A DNA stretch of 24,500 nucleotides from Candidatus Zipacnadia bacterium (lineage in GTDB: Bacteria; Armatimonadota; Zipacnadia; Zipacnadales; Zipacnadaceae). Position 1 is the first letter of the stretch. The number at the start of each line of letters is the position of its first letter. Under the pieces are notes generated by a model, which worked only from the letters and a program-made list of their open reading frames with translations, ran no database searches and was not told the origin of the DNA. The stretch is taken from positions 1 to 24,500 of the forward strand of contig JALGTI010000004.1 of assembly GCA_029821455.1 (NCBI GenBank), in the 5' to 3' direction. Made by a program: the position numbers and the translations under genes. Shown one piece after another: positions 1 through 8,190 of this stretch.

Positions 1-170
1 ACAGCCCCAACCTGCTCGGCCTTCTGGCGGATCGCCTCGTAGTTTTTTTCCTCCCCGACATCCACCGCCAGAGCGATGACATCCACGTCATAGGTGTCGG
101 CTATCCACTTGATGGCCACCGATGTGTCTAGGCCGCCGGAATATGCCAGTACGCAAAGCTCCTTTGCCAT
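1..170 (-). CDS. argG: Argininosuccinate synthase, N-terminal part (cut by window edge)
   Basis: This is the first 56 or so residues of argininosuccinate synthase, the cytoplasmic enzyme that joins citrulline and aspartate using ATP in arginine biosynthesis. The protein begins MAKELCVLAYSGGLDTS; YSGGLDTS is the PP-loop ATP-binding signature of this family, and the following VDVIALAVDVGEEKNYEAI is also typical. The ATG at 170 is preceded by a good Shine-Dalgarno (GGGAGA, about seven bases upstream), which supports the start. The rest of the gene lies beyond position 1. The upstream leader holds a strong hairpin at 236-257. Family assignment is secure; whether the full gene is intact cannot be seen. 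Confidence 0.93.
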   Translation of the reverse strand, partial: MAKELCVLAYSGGLDTSVAIKWIADTYDVDVIALAVDVGEEKNYEAIRQKAEQVGA

Positions 171-235
171 CTATATCTCCCTTTCAGAACTTGATTGACC
201 ACAAGGCGCGGCGCCTTTACCTATCTGTAACTTGA

Positions 236-257
236 ATGCCGCCCCAGAGGGCGGCAT
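236..257 (-). promoter_or_regulatory. Strong hairpin in the argG leader
   Basis: ATGCCGCCC and GGGCGGCAT form a perfect nine-base-pair stem with a four-base loop, ending about 65 bases upstream of the argG start codon. No U-tract follows it on the argG strand, so it is not a canonical intrinsic terminator. It could be a leader structure or an operator; which is unknown. Confidence 0.45.
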
Positions 258-540
258 CTGTATGCACGCACGAACCGAGGCACGTCTGGCAACACCTAGA
301 CGCGCCTGGCTCGGCTGATGATGTGGTCAATATGCTCCATTGGTTTGCTGAGTTACTCAGGACGCATTCTGTTCCTGACATTGATAGGATAGCACAACCG
401 GCTGTAGCGGTCAAGGGCCGCGTGCTCTCACTAAGAACATCAAGAATGTTTCAAGATGGCATCATCACGGGTACAATACCAGCGTGTCGGTGAGGGTATT
501 CCTCATGTGACACAATAGTACTAGCGGGTCTCCCCCCACG

Positions 541-578
541 ACGTCGGGTGTGTTTCTATCGCCCGACGTTTCGTTTTT
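541..578 (+). terminator. Hairpin with T-tract on the plus strand
   Basis: ACGTCGGG (541-548) and CCCGACGT (562-569) form a perfect eight-base-pair stem followed by TTCGTTTTT on the plus strand. The arrangement is that of a plus-strand intrinsic terminator, although no convincing plus-strand gene precedes it. On the minus strand it sits just after the last glycosyltransferase (stop at 590) and may help end that operon, but the minus side lacks a U-tract. Confidence 0.5.
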
Positions 579-589
579 GGTCATTCGTC

Positions 590-1744
590 TCACGTCGCGA
601 GTTCTTCATACAAAGCTGCTGTTTGCTCCAGCATCGCATCTAGGCTGAAGTCGCTGGCCACGAGTTGCCGCGCCTCCTGGGCCATGCTCTGACTAGCCCG
701 GTCGTTCCCTAGTGCCACCAGGATGGTAGCTGCCAGGTCGTCCGGACGACCGGATGGTGTCAACCATCCGCTTTGCCCGTCCGCGATCACATCATTGATC
801 CCCGGGATGTCCGATGCTACCACTGGTACACCTGCGGACATCGCCTCCAGCAGCGCGTATGGGCATCCTTCCCACAGCGACGGCATCACGAACAGGTCGC
901 TGATGGCCAGCAACTCTGGCACATCCTCACGCCAGCCCAGCATCCGCACAAACGGGTACAGCTCGGCAGCCTCGATCTGCGCGGCAATATCGTCAGCGGC
1001 TTCACCAGCACCGGCGATGAGGAAGCACGCCCGTGGCTCCCTCTCCATCACCATTGGCGCGGCTGCCACCAGCGTATCATAGCCCTTCTGGGGGCGGAGG
1101 TTCCCCAGCGCGATTATCACCACAGCCTCAGGCGGAATGTCCAACTGGCTGCGGAGGGAATTGCGGTCCACCTCAACTTGCATGGCTGCCGGGTCAATGC
1201 CATTGCGGATGACCCGCACCCGCTCAGCGGGCACCAGCCGCGCCCACTCCATCAGCCCTGCCTGATACTCGGAGAGAGCGATCATCGCATCGGTGCGGCG
1301 GCCGGCGTAGCGCTCCAGCTTCCGGTACATCCAGACGGCCAGGCTGCTTACCCGCGTCTGGAAGGGGAGGACATGGGGTGTATGCACAATCCTGGCCGAG
1401 CAAGCCTGCGAAGCTGCGTGCCTTCCCAGAAAGCCGGCCTTGGCCGAGTGAGTATGCACAATGTCTGGCGGTTGCTCGCGGAGAAGCTGTCGAATCTGAC
1501 GCAGGCAGTGCAGGTCCTGCAGGGGGGAGATGCGACGTACCATCGGGACTTCGAGCACATCGAACCCCTCATACACCAACTCGCTCAGGAGGGCACGGCA
1601 GCTTGGCTCACGCTCCACGGAGCAGATGAGCCGCTGCTCGAAGCGTTCCAGCGGCAGACCCCAAAGCAGGTCGAGAATGTGGCGGCGTACTCCGCCGACG
1701 AAGGCCTCCACAATATGGGTTACCACCAGCCGCCTAGCGCCCAC
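590..1744 (-). CDS. GT4-family glycosyltransferase (last gene of the glycan locus)
   Basis: A 384-residue GT-B fold glycosyltransferase of family GT4, expected to move a sugar from a nucleotide-sugar donor onto a lipid-linked or glycan acceptor at the cytoplasmic membrane face. The N-terminus has the acceptor-domain pattern VVTHIVEAFVGGVRRH. The C-terminal half has the donor-binding features GNLRPQKGYDTL, LIAGAG, and the E-x7-E motif in EGCPYALLE, followed by AGVPVVASDIPG. The start is GTG at 1744, which overlaps the flippase gene by 11 bases, so the two are probably translationally coupled. The ribosome binding site is weak. Sugar specificity cannot be read from sequence. Confidence 0.9.
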   Translation of the reverse strand: MGARRLVVTHIVEAFVGGVRRHILDLLWGLPLERFEQRLICSVEREPSCRALLSELVYEGFDVLEVPMVRRISPLQDLHCLRQIRQLLREQPPDIVHTHSAKAGFLGRHAASQACSARIVHTPHVLPFQTRVSSLAVWMYRKLERYAGRRTDAMIALSEYQAGLMEWARLVPAERVRVIRNGIDPAAMQVEVDRNSLRSQLDIPPEAVVIIALGNLRPQKGYDTLVAAAPMVMEREPRACFLIAGAGEAADDIAAQIEAAELYPFVRMLGWREDVPELLAISDLFVMPSLWEGCPYALLEAMSAGVPVVASDIPGINDVIADGQSGWLTPSGRPDDLAATILVALGNDRASQSMAQEARQLVASDFSLDAMLEQTAALYEELAT

Positions 1745-3401
1745 GGAGCTTTTTCACCTTTGCCAGCAGATGGCCCACAACCGTGCCCAACTCCTCTACG
1801 CGCATTATCGCCGCCACTGCCAGGAACACGCAGGTGCCGACAACAGCGCCCAGCACTAGACTGGCCAGCGCCGGCAGCTTCGGATGCTTTGCCAGAAGTT
1901 CCAGTTCGGCCAGTCCGGGGCTGGTCGCAGTGTGCAGCCACCAAATTGCCCCGCCCATAATCGCGGTGGCCAGGGCCAGCTTGCCAGCGAATTGCAGGAC
2001 CTTGCGAACATCAATGGCCCCGATGCGCCGGCGGATGAGGCCATAGAGGATGATGACCTTAATGCTCTTGCTGATAGTCAGGGCCAGGGCTATGGCGGCG
2101 ATGCCGACATGCAAAACATAAACGCCGACGTAGCCGATGACAATATGCAGCACAGCACAGGCCGCGCCCACGTAATTGGGCGTGCCGGTGTCCTTGTAGG
2201 CAAAAAACCACTTGTTGATGCTGCCTTCCAGAGAGAAGAACAGAAGGCCAGGCGCATAGCAAAACAAGGCCAGGCTGCTTAGCAGCACCCCTTCCTCACC
2301 GAACGCACCGTGCTCATAGACCAAGGTGACCAGTGGCCGCGACAACACCATCAGAGCCACAGTTGTGGGCACGAAGATGAAGGCCATCACCCTGGTCATC
2401 GTCACCAGTGCGTCGGCCATCTTGTTATGCTCGCCCCGGCGTGCCCAGTCCGACAGGAACGGATAGACCACAAAGCTGACGGCCAGCGGCAGCAGTTGCA
2501 GGAACAGGTCCGGTAGCTTGCGGGCGTAGTCCAGGCAGGTGTAGACGCCCTCGCCGATGTCGGTACCGAACCGGCTATCAGCCCAGGTGCGAAATGTCGA
2601 AAACACCAGCCCTAGCACCACAGGCGGCATCAGAGACAGGATCGTTACTACGGCCTTGTTCTCACGCACCCGCAAAGAGGGCCGGAACATTCGCAGCTTG
2701 CTCCACAGCCCCGGTATCTGGATGATAAAGCGCAAGCAGCCGCCGACAACAACGCCGACAGCCAGGGCATAGATAGCAGTCGGATTGGTCGGATTCCAGA
2801 CCAGAGCCAGCAGCGCAACAAAGACCAGCACCATAGCTGTGCGGAAGCTGGCATCGGCCACGGCTGGCAGCGTGAAGCGCTTGTAGGAGTGCAGGGTCAA
2901 TTCGGGCATCACAGACAGGGAAAACAGCAGCAGCGCTGGGGCCATTATCCGCAGCATTACCACGGCCAGCCGCAGGTGTTCTGAGTTCCTGGCAAGCCCC
3001 TTGCCCACAAAACCCAGGATTGGCTCAGCGAAGACAATACATATTGCGGCCAGCATGAGCAGCGTCACGAACTGCAGGGCTGTTATTATGCTGCCGACAC
3101 GCCAGGCCGCTTCCTCTCCCTCTTCCTCCCGACTGCGCACGAACTGGGGCAGGTAGGTGGGGCGCAGCAGCTTCTCTATCTTCGTGTAGATGGTGAAGAT
3201 AACGCTGTTGTAGACTACCTTGTAAGCATCGGTAGCCCCGCTCTTGCCGAAGTAGCCGGCCAGTAGCATCTCCTTGATGTACCCCATCAGCTTGCCGATC
3301 ATCAGAAAGGCAGTGATGATGATGGCGGCGACCGTCATCTGCCGGCCCGCCTGCCGCATCTCGCCTTCGGGTGGGGTTGTCAGTTCAAATTCGTCGTCCA
3401 T
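1734..3401 (-). CDS. MurJ/MviN-family lipid flippase
   Basis: A polytopic membrane protein of about 555 residues in the MurJ (MviN) branch of the MOP superfamily, which moves lipid-linked sugar intermediates such as lipid II across the inner membrane. The family features GYIKEMLLAGYFGKSGATDAYKV near the N-terminus, RTWADSRFGTDIGEGVYTCLDYARKL mid-protein and many hydrophobic segments are visible. The open frame extends to a TTG at 3425, but the ATG at 3401 is preceded by AAGAGA and gives a protein starting MDDEFELTT, so I prefer it. Lying among glycosyltransferases, it may export a surface-polysaccharide or O-antigen-like unit rather than act as the housekeeping lipid II flippase. It overlaps the next gene by 11 bases. 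Confidence 0.88.
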   Translation of the reverse strand: MDDEFELTTPPEGEMRQAGRQMTVAAIIITAFLMIGKLMGYIKEMLLAGYFGKSGATDAYKVVYNSVIFTIYTKIEKLLRPTYLPQFVRSREEEGEEAAWRVGSIITALQFVTLLMLAAICIVFAEPILGFVGKGLARNSEHLRLAVVMLRIMAPALLLFSLSVMPELTLHSYKRFTLPAVADASFRTAMVLVFVALLALVWNPTNPTAIYALAVGVVVGGCLRFIIQIPGLWSKLRMFRPSLRVRENKAVVTILSLMPPVVLGLVFSTFRTWADSRFGTDIGEGVYTCLDYARKLPDLFLQLLPLAVSFVVYPFLSDWARRGEHNKMADALVTMTRVMAFIFVPTTVALMVLSRPLVTLVYEHGAFGEEGVLLSSLALFCYAPGLLFFSLEGSINKWFFAYKDTGTPNYVGAACAVLHIVIGYVGVYVLHVGIAAIALALTISKSIKVIILYGLIRRRIGAIDVRKVLQFAGKLALATAIMGGAIWWLHTATSPGLAELELLAKHPKLPALASLVLGAVVGTCVFLAVAAIMRVEELGTVVGHLLAKVKKLRGR

Positions 3402-3482
3402 ACGTTCGTGTCTCTTAGTTGCCAAGCTTGAGACGCCACCACGAGGTTGCGTCGAAAGACAGAATCACAGGGCAGGGTGATC

Positions 3483-3594
3483 TTCCAGCTTGCCCGTGAG
3501 CTGCGCAGGCAGGATGCCCACGCTACCCCCGGGAGGGTAGGGTAAGCTTCCAGCTTGCCCCGCAGGTGCCCTAACAGGCTGGAAGCTTGTGCTA
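3483..3594. repeat. Degenerate dispersed palindromic repeat units
   Basis: This gap between the flippase and the upstream glycosyltransferase contains several inverted repeats. AAGCTTCCAGCTTG (3544-3557) pairs with CAGGCTGGAAGCTT (3575-3588) with a single mismatch. A CTACCC/GGGTAG hairpin lies just before it. The segment ending GGCTGGAAGC...GTGCTAC matches, with about three substitutions in 22 bases, the right half of the element at 21865-21915. The segment GCAGGATGC...CGCTAC resembles the reverse complement of that element's left half. It is best read as decayed copies of one dispersed family. It also separates MurJ and its partner from the rest of the operon. Confidence 0.7.
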
Positions 3595-3637
3595 CCCAAG
3601 GAAAGAATAAATGTTCTTGAACATCGCCGCATTAGTC

Positions 3638-4897
3638 CTATCTTCTCATCGCCTCGCGGAACAGCGCCCCGAGCACCTGTACATTGCGCTGCGCATCAAA
3701 CTCGCGCAGTACCTTCTCGCGCCCCTGCGCCGCCAACCTGCCGCGTAGCTCCTCGTCATAGATGACCCGCTCCAGCTTATCGGCCAGGTCCTCAGGGTCG
3801 CCCGGCTTGGCCAGCAGGCCGGTCTTCTCGTGCTCGATTAACTCCGGAATGGCGCTAAGGTCACTGGCCACCGTAGGGATGCCCATCGCCAGGGCCTCCA
3901 CCAGAACATTGGGTAGGCCATCACGGTCGCCGTCCTCAGCCACCACCGAGGCCAGCACAAACACATCAGCCTCTGCATACAACTGGATCACACGCTCCAG
4001 GGACAGGATCCCGACGAATTCCACGTACTCGGCCAGGCCCAGGCCGGTGGCCTGCCGCTGTAGGTCCACCTGGTCGGGGCCCTCGCCGACGATGCGCAGT
4101 CGCAGGTCCACACCGCGCTGCCGCAGCAGCGCACAGGCCCTCAGCAGAATCGGGAAGCCCTTCTTCTCCACCAGCCGGCCCACTGACAACAGTGACGGCC
4201 GGCCAGGGGCGCGCAGCGGCACCGGCCTGAATATCGAGGTGTCAACCCCGTGGTAGACCAGATAGATTTTGTCGGAGGCCACCAACTGGTACTGCCGTAA
4301 GAGCTTGTTGAGGCCATAATCGGTGCAGACAGTAACGAACTCCGCCTCGGCGATCTTTTCGGCCACCAGGATGGCCTCGCGGGTGAATATGTCGCGGGCA
4401 TGAAACGATACGCTGTATCCCAGCCCCACAATCTCGGCTAGCAGCATCCCCACCGTCGCCGGCATACTGCCGAACTGGCAGTGAATGTGGCGTACCTGTC
4501 GCGGCATCCGCACTGCGAAGTAGCCTGCGGTCAGCAGGGAACTGACCAGCTCTCTGGTATGGCGCGGTTGCTGTAGTGCGAACCTCAATAGAAGCGCGGC
4601 GGCGCTGAGATAGCCAATTGGATAGCGTACCAGAGCGGCAAACTGGGCCAGCAACGACCGCCCGCTCAGTGGCGCAGCGCGGCGGATCGTAACCTCTGCC
4701 AGCTCCCTCGCTTGCCGGTGAACGACCTCATGCTGTGGCTTGGACAGAGCCAGGGGGATGACCCGAAAGCCCAGTCCCTCCACTGCCAGCATCTCCCGCA
4801 ACACGAAGGTCTCCGAGATTGAGGGGAATTCCCCCACAATATAGGCTACCCCAGGCCCTGTGCTAGGCCCGGCCCGACTCGCCGCCGACTTCCTCAT
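3638..4897 (-). CDS. GT4-family glycosyltransferase, colanic-acid-type (WcaL-like)
   Basis: A 419-residue GT4 glycosyltransferase. It opens with VAYIVGEFPSISETFVLREM, the N-terminal pattern of colanic-acid/exopolysaccharide transferases related to WcaL. It continues with IHCQFGSMPATVGMLLA and SFHARDIF, then the donor domain SVGRLVEKKGFPILL, RIVGEGPD, and EDGDRDGLPNVLVEALAMG, which carries the E-x7-E region. The ATG at 4897 lies 35 bases inside the upstream glycosyltransferase gene, which implies coupled translation, though a start slightly downstream is possible. It is cytoplasmic or membrane-peripheral. The substrate is unknown; the context says surface glycan assembly. Confidence 0.9.
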   Translation of the reverse strand: MRKSAASRAGPSTGPGVAYIVGEFPSISETFVLREMLAVEGLGFRVIPLALSKPQHEVVHRQARELAEVTIRRAAPLSGRSLLAQFAALVRYPIGYLSAAALLLRFALQQPRHTRELVSSLLTAGYFAVRMPRQVRHIHCQFGSMPATVGMLLAEIVGLGYSVSFHARDIFTREAILVAEKIAEAEFVTVCTDYGLNKLLRQYQLVASDKIYLVYHGVDTSIFRPVPLRAPGRPSLLSVGRLVEKKGFPILLRACALLRQRGVDLRLRIVGEGPDQVDLQRQATGLGLAEYVEFVGILSLERVIQLYAEADVFVLASVVAEDGDRDGLPNVLVEALAMGIPTVASDLSAIPELIEHEKTGLLAKPGDPEDLADKLERVIYDEELRGRLAAQGREKVLREFDAQRNVQVLGALFREAMRR

Positions 4898-5999
4898 ATA
4901 TCTTCACTACCTCGCTGGCATGTCGCGCCCAGGAATACATTGCTGACCGCTCCAGGCCCTTGCTTACCAGTTCCTGACGCCTGCCTTCATCGCTGACCAG
5001 CCGTACAATTGCCTCGCCCAGGGCCGCCGGCTCGCCAATCGGTACCACCTCCGCTGCATCTCCAGCTACCTCAGGCAAAGCGCCCTGGTCTGAAGCGATT
5101 ACCGGCGTCCCGCACGCCATTGCTTCCAGCGGCACCAGCCCAAAGCCCTCAAATAGCGACCAGTGGATGCACAGCTCTGCTCCCGTGTACAGGGCCGCTA
5201 AGCTCTGCTGCGGCACATAGCCCAAGTGTAGGATACGGCCAGGCAGGCGGTCGGCGACCTGTTGAAAGCGACGCATTATCTTCCCAGCCCGCCAACCCAT
5301 CGCTCCGGCGATCACAAGACGGTGCGGGATACAATCCGCCACTGCCTCGAAGGCCTGTACAGTGGCTATCAGGTTCTTCTTTGGTTCGATATTGCCTACG
5401 CACAGCAGGTAGGGCTCGGTCAGTTGGTAGCGGTCCCTGGTCTTTTCAACTTCATCCGGTGTGGCCGGCCTGAACGCCGACTCCACGCCCAGCGGCACCA
5501 CCCGCAACTTGTCCTCCGGCATATTCGGCACGCATTTCAATATCTGGCTGGCCACATACGCCGATGGCACTACCACCCTTGCCGCTCGCCGGATGCTGCG
5601 GGGCATCATCAGACCATAGTGCCACACATTGCTCGCCTTGCACCAGCGGGGATGAGTCAGGGCCAGAATGTCATAGACCGTCAGCACCGCAGGTATGCCA
5701 AGCCGCCAGGGCATTACATAGCCGGGAGCGTGAAGGATGTCAAATTCCTCGCGAGTCAGCAGCCCCGGTAATCTCATCTGCTCCCAGAGAATGCGCCCGA
5801 CCCGGCCGGCTGCGGCGGCCGGCCCCCGTTGTATCTGGATACCCTCAGGCATCAGTTCTGCGTCGAAGTTGCCGGGGACAAAGCCCACCAGATTATGCTT
5901 GTCAGTATACGCACCAAGCGCTCGCAGCAGGTTGAGAATTGACCATTCCACACCCGAAAAGCGCCCCTGCAGCAGCATCGCGTCAATCGCCACGCGCAT
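4863..5999 (-). CDS. GT4-family glycosyltransferase, mannosyltransferase-like
   Basis: A 378-residue GT4 glycosyltransferase. The N-terminal MRVAIDAMLLQGRFSGVEWSI and the following ILWEQMRLP, HAPGYVMPW and TVYDILALTHPRW are hallmarks of the WbaZ/mannosyltransferase-like subgroup. The donor domain shows CVGNIEPKKNL, HLGYVPQQSLAALY and the E-x7-E motif in EGFGLVPLEAMACGTPVIASDQGALPEV. The ATG at 5999 overlaps the previous gene's end by 17 bases. The ribosome binding site (GGGA) is weak, as expected for a coupled internal operon gene. The sugar and linkage it makes cannot be determined from the sequence. Confidence 0.9.
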   Translation of the reverse strand: MRVAIDAMLLQGRFSGVEWSILNLLRALGAYTDKHNLVGFVPGNFDAELMPEGIQIQRGPAAAAGRVGRILWEQMRLPGLLTREEFDILHAPGYVMPWRLGIPAVLTVYDILALTHPRWCKASNVWHYGLMMPRSIRRAARVVVPSAYVASQILKCVPNMPEDKLRVVPLGVESAFRPATPDEVEKTRDRYQLTEPYLLCVGNIEPKKNLIATVQAFEAVADCIPHRLVIAGAMGWRAGKIMRRFQQVADRLPGRILHLGYVPQQSLAALYTGAELCIHWSLFEGFGLVPLEAMACGTPVIASDQGALPEVAGDAAEVVPIGEPAALGEAIVRLVSDEGRRQELVSKGLERSAMYSWARHASEVVKIYEEVGGESGRA

Positions 6000-7137
6000 T
6001 ATTCATTCCCAGCAGATCTTCATACACGGCCATTATGCTCTGGGCCATCGCATCGGCACTGAATTGCTGTACTCGCACCCGTCCAGCTTCGGCATAGCGT
6101 CGTGCCTCATGTGGATTATCCAGCAGTCGCAGCAGGCCGGCGGCGAGGGCCTCAGCACTGGCCGGCTCCACCAGCAGCCCGCTCCTCTCGTGCTCAATCA
6201 ACTCACTTGGCCCGCCGGCATTGGCAGCGACCACTGGCGTGCCCACCAGCATTGCCTCCAACACAACCCGACCTAGCGCCTCTTTCGTGGCCGCATGCGC
6301 GATTAGATCCGCAGCCGCCATAATATCGGCCACATCGTCCCGCTGGCCGAGGAATGAGACGTTGGGTGAGGCTATCTGCTTGAGATGGGCAAGATAGTCC
6401 CGGTGGTTGTGGGTGAGGTCATCGCCCAGCACCCAGAAGCGGCAGTTGGGATAGCTTCGGCTTATGATCCGGCTGGCTTCGATGAAAACATCATGGCGCT
6501 TCCAGGGTACGATGCGAGAGACAATCGCCACAACAGGCGCATCAGTGGGCGTGTCAAGTTCCTGGCGCACCTGCTCCCGTGAGCGCTTCACTGCGAAGTC
6601 GTCCTCGTCAATTCCGTTGTAGATGACCGTGAGGTGGCTGGGTTCGCCCCAGGCGTGGCGAATCCGGTTGGCGACCGTGTGGGAGATTGCGATGACGCGA
6701 TTGCAACGTGGCATCAGCCACCGCAGCGCCTGCGGCCGCACCAGGGCATCACGGACATGGCACACAAACGGCAGCGGCGGCCCGCCAATTGCGCAAGCAA
6801 TGCCGGACGGAACGTTGTTGCCATGGATAATATCTGCCTGCACAGAACGGGCCAGGCGCCCCAGATGCCGCCGCGCCCGCCACAGCCGCATCACCTGCTC
6901 CGCAACTCGCAGCGGGTTGCAGGTGTAGTAAGGCCGTGGGATTGGCACTTCGTGAGCCTGCACCGGCAGCCTCAGCAGCGCATCGTTCAGTGGCCCCGGC
7001 CCCGGCATCGCAATATCGGCCACCACTCGCTCCGGGTCCAGATGCCTCAACAGACTCATCAGGCTATTCTCAGCCCCGCCGATGATCCGGGCGTGGTTGA
7101 CGTATAGCACTCTAATCGGGCCACTATGACCTACCAT
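5983..7137 (-). CDS. GT4-family glycosyltransferase
   Basis: A 384-residue GT4 glycosyltransferase with RVLYVNHARIIGGAENSLMSLL at the N-terminus (glycine-rich acceptor-domain loop), IHGNNVPSGIAC, then a GT1-type C-terminal domain with VSRIVPWKRHDVFIEA, FLGQRDDVADIMAAADL, and EALGRVVLEAMLVGTPVVAANAGG carrying the E-x7-E catalytic pair. The ATG at 7137 has a strong ribosome binding site (GAGGAGGAG, three bases away), unlike its neighbours, and starts 9 bases after the hydrolase stop. It is therefore probably the best-translated of the three contiguous transferases. Its role in building a surface glycan is inferred from context. Confidence 0.9.
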   Translation of the reverse strand: MVGHSGPIRVLYVNHARIIGGAENSLMSLLRHLDPERVVADIAMPGPGPLNDALLRLPVQAHEVPIPRPYYTCNPLRVAEQVMRLWRARRHLGRLARSVQADIIHGNNVPSGIACAIGGPPLPFVCHVRDALVRPQALRWLMPRCNRVIAISHTVANRIRHAWGEPSHLTVIYNGIDEDDFAVKRSREQVRQELDTPTDAPVVAIVSRIVPWKRHDVFIEASRIISRSYPNCRFWVLGDDLTHNHRDYLAHLKQIASPNVSFLGQRDDVADIMAAADLIAHAATKEALGRVVLEAMLVGTPVVAANAGGPSELIEHERSGLLVEPASAEALAAGLLRLLDNPHEARRYAEAGRVRVQQFSADAMAQSIMAVYEDLLGMNNARGD

Positions 7138-7146
7138 TTCTCCTCC

Positions 7147-7983
7147 TCAGGTAGGATACTGCTGCTGGAGCCACTCCAGCGAAGTCCGTATTACCTCATC
7201 CTCCCACCTCAGCGCATAGAAGGCGTGGTTGGATCCTTCCACAATATGGCGCTCAAACGGCCTCCGAGCCCGGTTACACAGGCTCTCATAGTGCTCTACA
7301 CAAGCGGCTCTGGTCGGGTCATTGCCGCCATAGATGAAGAGCCGCTCGCCTTGGAATTCGTCGAAACGCCCCAGCCAGTCTATATCAGCGTCAGAGGCCG
7401 CTCCCTCCTCGCCTGCTCCCCTACCGCCACGTAGAATTGTCTTGCGTATCATCCCGCCCTGCAACCGCCCGGCCAAGAGCTTGCGCCACGTCTCGGCCCT
7501 CAGCAGCTTCCGCCAGTACTGCTTGAGGATTGCGCTTCGCTTGGCGCTTTCGGCCTGGGTGCGGTCAGCGCCGACAATCGGTGCGGACCACAGCACAAGG
7601 CTGTCACAACCCTCCATCAGCGGCGCGGCTCCGATGGCCACCTCACTGCCACTGCAATCGCCGATCAGCGCCAGCCGCCGCAGGCCCGTGGCATCCCGGA
7701 AGTAGGCGCCGGCTGCCAGGGTATCCTCTATCATCGTGCTGAGGGTGGCAGCCTCGGCATCGCCCTCGCTATCGCCCCGGCCTCTGAAGTCAAAGCGCAG
7801 GCAGCAGAAGCCCTGCGCGGCGGCCCTCCGCGCTAGCTTGGTGAACATCTGGTGTGGCCCGATGCGGTAGCCGGCCCAACCATGCAGGAATACCAGCCCG
7901 CCGCTGCGCATTCGCCCGTCAGGCCGGTGCAAGACACCAAGCAATCGCTGCCCCTGGCTCTCAAAGAATAAGTGCTGTTCCAT
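7147..7983 (-). CDS. Alpha/beta hydrolase with Cys nucleophile (exosortase-cluster 'hydrolase 1' type)
   Basis: A 278-residue alpha/beta hydrolase. The oxyanion region FLHGWAGYRIGPHQMF and the strand CLRFDFRGRGDSEG fit the 'hydrolase 1, exosortase A system-associated' family. The nucleophile elbow reads GDCSG (residues 108-112), which places Cys110 where most relatives have Ser; Ser111 is adjacent. Candidate acid and base residues are the Asp in YGGNDPTRA and the His in EGSNHAFY, so the triad looks complete. A Cys nucleophile suggests thioesterase or acyl-transfer chemistry, consistent with an acyl carrier protein two genes upstream. It sits 6 bases from the small membrane protein gene. The substrate is unknown. 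Confidence 0.8.
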   Translation of the reverse strand: MEQHLFFESQGQRLLGVLHRPDGRMRSGGLVFLHGWAGYRIGPHQMFTKLARRAAAQGFCCLRFDFRGRGDSEGDAEAATLSTMIEDTLAAGAYFRDATGLRRLALIGDCSGSEVAIGAAPLMEGCDSLVLWSAPIVGADRTQAESAKRSAILKQYWRKLLRAETWRKLLAGRLQGGMIRKTILRGGRGAGEEGAASDADIDWLGRFDEFQGERLFIYGGNDPTRAACVEHYESLCNRARRPFERHIVEGSNHAFYALRWEDEVIRTSLEWLQQQYPT

Positions 7984-7989
7984 CTGCTC

Positions 7990-8190
7990 TTATTGCTTGC
8001 CTTCGAGGACCGTTATCTGCTCCTTGAGTTCGCCCAGCTCCTGTTCGAGGCGTTGCACACGCTTCTGCAAGGGCCCGCCCTCCAGTGCGACAGTACGCAG
8101 GGTCAACGTTGCCCACCAGATGACGGGCGCCAGACAGATGATCACAACGCCCCCGACGATGATCGCCGTAATCCATACTCCAGCGGTCAT
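7990..8190 (-). CDS. Small membrane protein with C-terminal coiled coil, PspB-like architecture
   Basis: A 66-residue protein with one strongly hydrophobic N-terminal helix (about residues 5-30, ending PVIWWATLTLR) and a charged, heptad-like C-terminal half (LQKRVQRLEQELGELKEQITVLEG) predicted to form a coiled coil. This layout resembles phage-shock protein B and similar membrane-anchored adaptors, but sequence identity is too low by eye to call it PspB. Its ATG overlaps the upstream hydrolase stop by four bases (ATGA), so it is certainly part of the operon. It may anchor the two soluble hydrolases or the ACP at the membrane; this is inference from position. Confidence 0.72.
   Translation of the reverse strand: MTAGVWITAIIVGGVVIICLAPVIWWATLTLRTVALEGGPLQKRVQRLEQELGELKEQITVLEGKQ

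Larger units (their letters stand above)
171..589. other. Intergenic region between argG and the glycan locus
   Basis: About 420 bases with no supported protein-coding gene. Short open frames here have no recognisable domain and no clear ribosome binding site. The region holds the argG 5' leader, including the hairpin at 236-257, and near the far end a hairpin with a T-tract at 541-578. I could not pick a convincing promoter for argG by eye. Confidence 0.6.

Noticed and set aside
236..493. 85-codon plus-strand open frame between argG and the glycan locus
   Set aside because: No ribosome binding site, no recognisable domain, and its start lies in the argG leader hairpin; composition looks like non-coding shadow.
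773..1960. 395-codon plus-strand frame opposite a glycosyltransferase and the flippase
   Set aside because: It is antisense to two well-supported genes with clear family motifs, is low in hydrophobic order and rich in Pro/His/Gln as expected for a shadow frame.
3401..3637. CRISPR-like array in the repeat-rich gap
   Set aside because: Units are palindromic and irregularly spaced with no uniform spacers; they match the dispersed element at 21865 instead.
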